From the IMG/VR virus record IMGVR_UViG_3300021600_000013, positions 1-35,762 of that record: a stretch of 35,762 bases of DNA. One strand, given 5' to 3'. This document shows positions 31,745 to 35,762 of the stretch, piece after piece. A program made the translations under genes and the position numbers. The DNA comes from a virus. The notes beneath the pieces are model-generated. The model saw only the letters and a list, made by a program, of their open reading frames with translations, was not told the DNA's origin and did no database searches. Position 1 is the stretch's first letter. Each line of letters begins with the position of its first letter.

Positions 31745-31992
31745 GAGCCGTAGGTTGAGGTGTAGTAGATTGCAGAGCTGCGATTGTAGAACTTTGGAAC
31801 TCTTGTCTGTTGGTCTGTTCTGCCATCGCGATATGCTTCTATTATCTGCTCCTTTTCGATTGCAATTGCTTCAAGAAACTTAGCTTCCAATTGTTTTTTA
31901 AATTCATCGTATCCTAATGTTCCATCAAGTAATGATTCCAATTCCCAATTTACCCACCAATTAAATTCTTGCACTGCTGTTTGCTTTTTCAT
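31741..31992 (-). CDS. Hypothetical 83-residue protein with E-K-x-QII-x-A motif
   Basis: 83 residues: MKKQTAVQEFNWWVNWELES, then EAIAIEKEQIIEAYRDGR. The A-x-x-x-EK-x-QII-x-A-(Y/F)-x-x-G pattern recurs in small proteins of Bacteroidota phage early regions. The start overlaps the previous gene by 4 bp and the stop overlaps the helicase ATG. Base composition here (31800-32280) is more AT-rich than the flanking genes. Function unknown. Confidence 0.7.
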   Translation of the reverse strand: MKKQTAVQEFNWWVNWELESLLDGTLGYDEFKKQLEAKFLEAIAIEKEQIIEAYRDGRTDQQTRVPKFYNRSSAIYYTSTYGS

Positions 31993-32267
31993 GCGTTATC
32001 CCCCCTTAATTCTTCAAATTCTTTCCAACATTTTAATCCTATATTACGACGACTTAAAAACATTTCTTTAGTTATTTGAGATGGATACATATCATCAAAA
32101 CCATATTTTAATGCGTTTCTAAGTCTAACAGAAGCATTAACCAAATCAATCCAATCTGTAACTAATAATTCATTTGATGCTTTAACTTTTTCCTTTTTTA
32201 GCAAATGTGATAAATACCTTTTATCGCTATCGTTTAAGCAATTGTGGTAAAGTGCGTATAAATCCAT
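31989..32267 (-). CDS. RNAP alpha-CTD-like HhH small protein
   Basis: 92 residues from ATG 32267 (the longer frame starting at 32333 lies in the preceding gene). The C-terminal part has ITKEMFLSRRNIGLKCWKEF, close to the x-L-x-x-RN-x-G-x-K-S-x-x-E-I motif of the RNA polymerase alpha C-terminal domain helix-hairpin-helix. That domain binds DNA and transcription factors. It may contact host RNAP or DNA as a phage regulator; a structural resemblance only is also possible. Confidence 0.65.
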   Translation of the reverse strand: MDLYALYHNCLNDSDKRYLSHLLKKEKVKASNELLVTDWIDLVNASVRLRNALKYGFDDMYPSQITKEMFLSRRNIGLKCWKEFEELRGDNA

Positions 32268-32271
32268 TTTT

Positions 32272-32529
32272 TTATTGGTATTTCTTTTTATATAGTTGCT
32301 CACCTGCGGGCTTTCCGACAGCGATGTTGCCAAGCATCATGTCCTTGGCGCATTCATTGCAGATGTCGATTAGCATCTGTTTTTCATTTGGCAGTTCTGC
32401 CTCGCAGAATATTGCTATGTGTTCGTAAACGAGTGCCATTGCCAGAGCGTATGGCTCTTGAGATTGTCGGTACTCTTGCGCTCCATTTTTGCAGAGCTGC
32501 ATAACTTTTTTCAAGGAAGTCGATGTCAT
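32272..32529 (-). CDS. Hypothetical 85-residue protein overlapping another frame
   Basis: 85 residues from ATG 32529 (MTSTSLKKVMQLCKNGAQEY, ending GEQLYKKKYQ). The frame is open upstream to 32634, with Met at 32634 and 32631. It overlaps the ORF 32384-32713 by 146 bp in a different frame. The overlap is unusually long for this compact genome. Either both are translated or one gene carries an indel at an A-run near 32515. The sequence looks like an ordinary soluble helical protein. Function unknown. Confidence 0.6.
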   Translation of the reverse strand: MTSTSLKKVMQLCKNGAQEYRQSQEPYALAMALVYEHIAIFCEAELPNEKQMLIDICNECAKDMMLGNIAVGKPAGEQLYKKKYQ

Positions 32530-32713
32530 AAATATTAGGGGATTTGTAATTGGTTTTAATTCTTCCAGGTCTGCTCCATACAATCTCGACATACTTAGTA
32601 TCCTCAGCAAGGCTAATGAATACTGTTGCATCATCGATGTGGTTGTACATCATCTTAAGATGCTTAAAGTTTGTCTCTATGTATATGAAGTTGCGATGCA
32701 GGAAGTAATACAT
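32384..32713 (-). CDS. Hypothetical protein, possible frameshifted partner of downstream ORF
   Basis: From ATG 32713: MYYFLHRNFIYIETNFKHLK, then ATVFISLAEDTKYVEIVWSR. Its N-terminal 60 residues look normal, but the C-terminal part after DFLEKSYAALQKW is Arg/Ser-rich (RAIRSGNGTRLRTHSNILRG), typical of an off-frame read. The natural continuation may be the ORF ending at 32272, reached by a +1 shift near the GAAAAAAG run. The start lies near the PD-(D/E)XK stop at 32736. Confidence 0.5.
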   Translation of the reverse strand: MYYFLHRNFIYIETNFKHLKMMYNHIDDATVFISLAEDTKYVEIVWSRPGRIKTNYKSPNIYDIDFLEKSYAALQKWSARVPTISRAIRSGNGTRLRTHSNILRGRTAK

Positions 32714-32735
32714 CACGTTGGTAAATGAATAATTC

Positions 32736-33299
32736 TCAAAGCCCTCTGTGGACCAAGAATGATCTGATGAGGTTTTCTGCTTCTTCAATTTCGGAGGGTG
32801 TATGTCGGTGGATAAAAAGTTCACCTTTGAACTTATTGGGCACTCCTATGTAGTAGAAGTTTGTCGGCAAATAGCCAGTAAGATAGCTATACCAAACGGC
32901 TTGGATATGGTTGTAGTGCTTAGTCATGTCGGAGGCAAAACTGCGGAGCGTTGTGCAGGAAGTTGTCTTGATGTCTGCATTGATTGAGTACATCGGGCAG
33001 TGCAAGTCGAGGATGCCTTTTGCTGCCACCTTGCGCCCGTCAATCTCAACCTCCTTAATGAAGGTGATCTCCTTTGCTGACTTCTCGAATATCAAGCGGA
33101 GCATTGGGTGCTTCATGATGGCATCAAAAACTTGTCGAGCATTGGGCGGCATGTCATTGGGCTCTGTCTCGAGTAGGTTGCGATGGAACTCCGCGCCGCG
33201 CTCGAGAGCACCAGCAGCATATTGGATGCTGCCAGTGTAGTGCCTCTTGATGCTTGAAGCATTGATGGCTTCGATGCTGTTATAGATGTCGCGGCTCAT
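32736..33299 (-). CDS. PD-(D/E)XK exonuclease, lambda Exo/YqaJ-like
   Basis: 187 residues from ATG 33299, which overlaps the upstream stop as ATGA (the longer ATG at 33359 lies in that gene). MSRDIYNSIEAINASSIKRH leads to GRKVAAKGILDLHCPMYSIN (cut), then ADIKTTSCTTLRSF and HYNHIQAVWYSYL. The pattern G-x-LD-x(n)-D-x-K followed by Q-x-x-W-Y is the PD-(D/E)XK core of phage recombination exonucleases. With the SSB-like protein it may form a recombination module; no Bet/Erf/RecT annealase is seen. Confidence 0.85.
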   Translation of the reverse strand: MSRDIYNSIEAINASSIKRHYTGSIQYAAGALERGAEFHRNLLETEPNDMPPNARQVFDAIMKHPMLRLIFEKSAKEITFIKEVEIDGRKVAAKGILDLHCPMYSINADIKTTSCTTLRSFASDMTKHYNHIQAVWYSYLTGYLPTNFYYIGVPNKFKGELFIHRHTPSEIEEAENLIRSFLVHRGL

Positions 33300-33514
33300 A
33301 AAAAAAGTGTAAGTTGGATGGGTTGAATTTTTGTTTCTTGGCATATCTCGCAATTGCAATTAACCAATATGTAATTCCAATTTTTTAAATCATCATTCCA
33401 CTCACAATAGCTTTGCTTGTGCTTAATAATTCGCAATCCAAAATCTTTGATTGAGCCATCTTCATTGAAAATTGTCCAACTTTTAGATAGATGTAAATAA
33501 TGAATTTTGCTCAT
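33296..33514 (-). CDS. Hypothetical 72-residue Cys-containing protein
   Basis: 72 residues: MSKIHYLHLSKSWTIFNEDG, then NWNYILVNCNCEICQETKIQ and a PIQLTLFL end. The Cys cluster (C-x-C-x-x-C) could bind zinc. Overlaps the nuclease ATG by ATGA and the upstream gene by 4 bp. AT-rich compared with neighbours. No family recognised. Confidence 0.65.
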   Translation of the reverse strand: MSKIHYLHLSKSWTIFNEDGSIKDFGLRIIKHKQSYCEWNDDLKNWNYILVNCNCEICQETKIQPIQLTLFL

Positions 33515-33726
33515 GACTCAATCTGTCTCTTGTCAAGTGGAATGAATCCAGAACCGTTGCCATGTACTACCTTGATGAAGTCAACCTCAACCTTTGCTGA
33601 GTTGACAATGACCTGGGCGATGTCTGCGATTGCTTTTGCTTTGTCGAGCTCCATGTCGCCTTCTTTTAGCATCTCGATGATTTCAAATAGATGATCCCTT
33701 AGGTCTTCGATTTTATTGCGTGCCAT
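33511..33726 (-). CDS. Small helical early protein
   Basis: 71 residues: MARNKIEDLRDHLFEIIEML, then KAKAIADIAQVIVNSAKVEV. The signature N-KIEDLRDHLFE-x-IE-x-LK and A-x-x-IA-x-x-x-IV-x-SAK-x-EV is widespread in small early proteins of unrelated tailed phages. Function is unknown; it sits between HNH endonuclease and nuclease genes. Confidence 0.75.
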   Translation of the reverse strand: MARNKIEDLRDHLFEIIEMLKEGDMELDKAKAIADIAQVIVNSAKVEVDFIKVVHGNGSGFIPLDKRQIES

Positions 33727-34304
33727 AATTTATTGAGGGTTTTAATTGTTTCGCGAATTGGTGAAGGGTACTTGGTGATGGTATTGCGCTGCATGTTTTC
33801 CACTTTCGTGATTGCTTCCAGATTATCTATCTCGAAGTTTGAGATGTTTTTATCTCGGAATGTCACTATCATGTGCGGCTCAAGCTTGCCGTAGTGCTGC
33901 TCGTAGATGTGCCGGTGTTTCAGCACCCATCGTGTGTGCTCTGCAATCTTTATGTAGGTGTATCCATCTTCATCGATGCGCTCTGAGCCGACTTCTCGGT
34001 GGTTTGGTGGCACAGTGCCCTTCTTGAATCTGGTCTCGATGCCTCCGAATGCAACGCCCTTCATGCCTTTGTTCCAAGGCTCATGTCCTTTGTAAAACTG
34101 CGTTGCTTGGTTGCCTTTTTGTAGTCGGCCGCTTGCTTCTGTTTCAAGGTACTCTGGAGTCTTATGCAGTTGCAGTGCGAAGGCTTTGGCATAGCACTGA
34201 GAGATTGATTTCCCAGTGATGAATGCCACCTCTTTTGTCGACCGATGCGGATAGTACTCAATGAGCAACTCGGTCTCTTGCATTGTCCAGTTACAGCGCA
34301 TCAT
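33699..34304 (-). CDS. HNH endonuclease
   Basis: About 201 residues from ATG 34304 (or 34301). The N-terminal half has an HTH-like repeat (WTMQETELLIEYYPHRSTKEV) with Lys/Arg-rich spacers and KGHEPWNKGMKG. The C-terminal HNH core has TRWVLKHRHIYEQHYGKLEP and VTFRDKNISNFEIDNLEAIT, giving H-H-N with a D-N-L-x-x-IT ending. It resembles phage free-standing homing-type endonucleases. It overlaps the next gene by 28 bp, so it is integrated in the operon rather than inserted. Confidence 0.9.
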   Translation of the reverse strand: MMRCNWTMQETELLIEYYPHRSTKEVAFITGKSISQCYAKAFALQLHKTPEYLETEASGRLQKGNQATQFYKGHEPWNKGMKGVAFGGIETRFKKGTVPPNHREVGSERIDEDGYTYIKIAEHTRWVLKHRHIYEQHYGKLEPHMIVTFRDKNISNFEIDNLEAITKVENMQRNTITKYPSPIRETIKTLNKLWHAIKSKT

Positions 34305-34527
34305 AATACTCGCGCCCTCCTTCATCGCCTCCAGTATTGCTTGGCTTTGGCAGCCGCTTAAACATCGATTGTTGCCCGTCATGAAAGCCGTTGGAGTAGG
34401 CTTGTATGATTGCTTCTTTTACCTTGGCTTGCGGAGTGTCATCATCGGCCTCGCGAGGATCAATGATTGCATCCATGTAGCGATTGAAATTGGCGAACTC
34501 TGCGCCTATGTTGTCGAGTGGATTCAT
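34291..34527 (-). CDS. Hypothetical 78-residue protein
   Basis: 78 residues, acidic in the middle (IIDPREADDDTPQAKVKEAI) with a helical IQAYSNGFHDGQQS stretch, no membrane segment or Cys. The start overlaps the coiled-coil gene by ATGA. A small soluble early protein of unknown function. Confidence 0.65.
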   Translation of the reverse strand: MNPLDNIGAEFANFNRYMDAIIDPREADDDTPQAKVKEAIIQAYSNGFHDGQQSMFKRLPKPSNTGGDEGGREYYDAL

Positions 34528-35180
34528 CGGATTACTTGTGTTTTTACTTCGGTTAATTGAATGCCGCGAATGGCAATAGTACGGGTGATCTCCATTGCTT
34601 TTGGAAGCTTGCGGAGTAAATCTTGAATGTCGAGCATCTCTGCATTAAGCAGTGTCATTAGCACTGTCTCCCACTCAACATCGCCAACTATCTCCGCTTT
34701 CTTGCTGATGCGAATGTTCTTGGTGTGGTCGAGCTCAAGTGTGGTTGTAGTTGTTGCATCGGTGAAGGTGGCGAAGATGCCTGACACATCGCTTGTGCTT
34801 GCTGACATCAGCGCATCGGCTGCATCCTGTGCAATCTTCGCATCTGCCTCTGCTTTCTTAGCTGCAAGCTCGTTGGAGTACTCAACCATCATCTGCTTGC
34901 GCTGCTCGATGTAAGCCTTAAGTGGAGCAGTGGCATCGCGCTCGACATCCATCACTGACTTCTTGTAGGTGTCCAGTGGAAGCGTGACCATCTTGCGATT
35001 AATCTCGATGTGCTTTATGGCATCATTTGCCGCTTTGATGGACTCTGCACTCATATCGTATGAGAGCTTGTCTTCGATGATTCTTGGTGCACCTTCAATC
35101 ATGCCTTGTGCGCGAAGCACCTCGGTAGAATTAAGCGACTTGTAAAACTCGGAAATGTATTCTATATTAGCTGCGTTCAT
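34524..35180 (-). CDS. Coiled-coil early protein, possibly recombination accessory
   Basis: 218 residues, helical and charged, with LDTYKKSVMDVERDATAPLK and QRKQMMVEYSNELAAKKAEA forming likely coiled coils (about 65-120), a Ser/Thr-rich linker (DATTTTTLELDH) and a helical C-terminus. Similar charged helical proteins accompany SSB and nuclease genes in phage early regions. The first codons are repeated, with base changes, at the left end of the window. No catalytic motif. Confidence 0.7.
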   Translation of the reverse strand: MNAANIEYISEFYKSLNSTEVLRAQGMIEGAPRIIEDKLSYDMSAESIKAANDAIKHIEINRKMVTLPLDTYKKSVMDVERDATAPLKAYIEQRKQMMVEYSNELAAKKAEADAKIAQDAADALMSASTSDVSGIFATFTDATTTTTLELDHTKNIRISKKAEIVGDVEWETVLMTLLNAEMLDIQDLLRKLPKAMEITRTIAIRGIQLTEVKTQVIR

Positions 35181-35205
35181 AGTGTTATAAGATTAGTGCA
35201 AATTT

Positions 35206-35232
35206 GGGGCGGCCTAAAACCGCCCCTTTTTT
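35206..35232 (+). terminator. Second copy of the plus-oriented GC hairpin with T-run
   Basis: GGGGCGG (35206-35212), a 7-base loop (CCTAAAA) and CCGCCCC (35220-35226), then six Ts. Compared with the copy at 191-218, the outer pair A-T has become G-C on both sides and the loop is replaced, so pairing is kept while sequence changes. It lies between the SSB-like stop (35238) and the next start (35180). Confidence 0.6.
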
Positions 35233-35237
35233 ATTTG

Positions 35238-35762
35238 TTAGAACGGGAAGCCGTCATCTTCAAACTCCGCTTCAACTGAAGCAGGAGCACTTGCCACTGG
35301 AGCAGGCTTGCTGATTCTCGCAATCCACTCATCGCTCATCTTAATCTTGTCTTGAATAAACTCGGGCAGCTGACTGAAAACAGCCTCGTCATGTTCCTCG
35401 GTGTTGTAGCACAATGCATTGTTAAATGCAGGAGGGCATACCATTCCTTTTGGCAGCGGACTCATGCCGATGATGTTGGCATAGGTAGCATCGCCTTTCT
35501 CAATGTGCGTGATGTTTACGATGCAAGGTCTTCCAAGTAGTGTAAAGATGTCAAATTCTCCTGCAATCTCGTTGCTCATCTTCTTGCCTGCCCAAGCTTC
35601 GATGTCTCTGCGGAGTACCGCTTTCTCGTTCATGCTTAGGTTGTAGATGCTTCGAGCATAGAATGGCTTGAGGCCTTCGCCTTTCTCGAATTCGTAAGTC
35701 TCGGTGGGCAGTTCAAAGATAAACTGCACTTTGCGTTTTTTGCCAGGGAACTGTCCTGTTTG
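35238..35762 (-). CDS. Second SSB-like gene copy, 5' end cut by the window edge
   Basis: Close homologue of the 224-856 gene: 175 C-terminal residues are visible, missing the first 35 or so. The core agrees in almost all residues. The linker differs (APVASAPASVEAE against ITRVVVGSVVSEEN) and the tip is EFEDDGFPF. The last 116 bases of the window match 636-751 exactly. It is either the alternate allele of one locus in a circular genome or a paralogue. Confidence 0.75.
   Translation of the reverse strand, partial: QTGQFPGKKRKVQFIFELPTETYEFEKGEGLKPFYARSIYNLSMNEKAVLRRDIEAWAGKKMSNEIAGEFDIFTLLGRPCIVNITHIEKGDATYANIIGMSPLPKGMVCPPAFNNALCYNTEEHDEAVFSQLPEFIQDKIKMSDEWIARISKPAPVASAPASVEAEFEDDGFPF

Overview
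The window looks like essentially one complete genome of a tailed double-stranded DNA phage with a siphovirus-type gene set (terminase, portal, MuF-like protein, scaffold, capsid, tail tube, tape measure). It probably infects a member of the Bacteroidota. Three things point there: promoter-like boxes matching the Bacteroidota -7 consensus TAnnTTTG occur at several gene starts; translation starts lack strong Shine-Dalgarno motifs and are often AT-rich; and the replication primase has the BT4734/PriCT/VirE layout common in that phylum. Every convincing gene is on the minus strand, so transcription runs from high to low coordinates. Genes are tightly packed with many ATGA or TAATG overlaps. I see no integrase, repressor, tRNA, CRISPR array or insertion sequence.

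The two ends are diverged copies of the same locus. Bases 1-751 correspond to 35018-35762: the first 127 bases and the last 116 bases match exactly, and the middle is polymorphic. The likeliest reading is a circular or terminally redundant genome of about 35.0 kb whose junction carries two population haplotypes. A real tandem gene duplication is the alternative.

Layout in transcription order. (1) Early and recombination block, about 35.7 to 31.7 kb: SSB-like protein, coiled-coil protein, HNH endonuclease, small proteins, PD-(D/E)XK nuclease and an RNAP alpha-CTD-like small protein. (2) Replication, 31.7 to 27.5 kb: DECH-box helicase, VirE-type primase-helicase, then a 250-bp non-coding region with GGACA repeats, a hairpin and a 44-bp alternating purine-pyrimidine tract (candidate origin), then a VRR-NUC nuclease. 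(3) Small proteins and a HAD-like phosphatase, 27.5 to 26.4 kb. (4) Packaging, 26.4 to 24.8 kb: small and large terminase. (5) Tail, 24.8 to 16.2 kb: connectors, tail-assembly-chaperone-like pair, tape measure, two large tail proteins, tail tube. (6) A glycosyltransferase, a methyltransferase and a 36-residue Cys peptide, 16.2 to 14.6 kb. (7) Head, 14.6 to 8.0 kb: portal, MuF-like protein, scaffold, major capsid protein, connectors. (8) Receptor-binding region, 8.0 to 3.8 kb, with an 1140-residue repeat-bearing fibre. (9) Lysis, 3.9 to 1.2 kb: GH24 lysozyme with a Glu/Cys/Thr triad, holin-like and spanin-like membrane proteins, and embedded among them a PAS-HisKA protein with a phospho-acceptor histidine but no ATPase domain.

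The strongest candidates for something new are that kinase-like fragment in the lysis cassette, the glycosyltransferase/methyltransferase/Cys-peptide set between tail and head genes, promoters placed so close to start codons that transcripts would be nearly leaderless, the probable origin, and the tail-before-head gene order.
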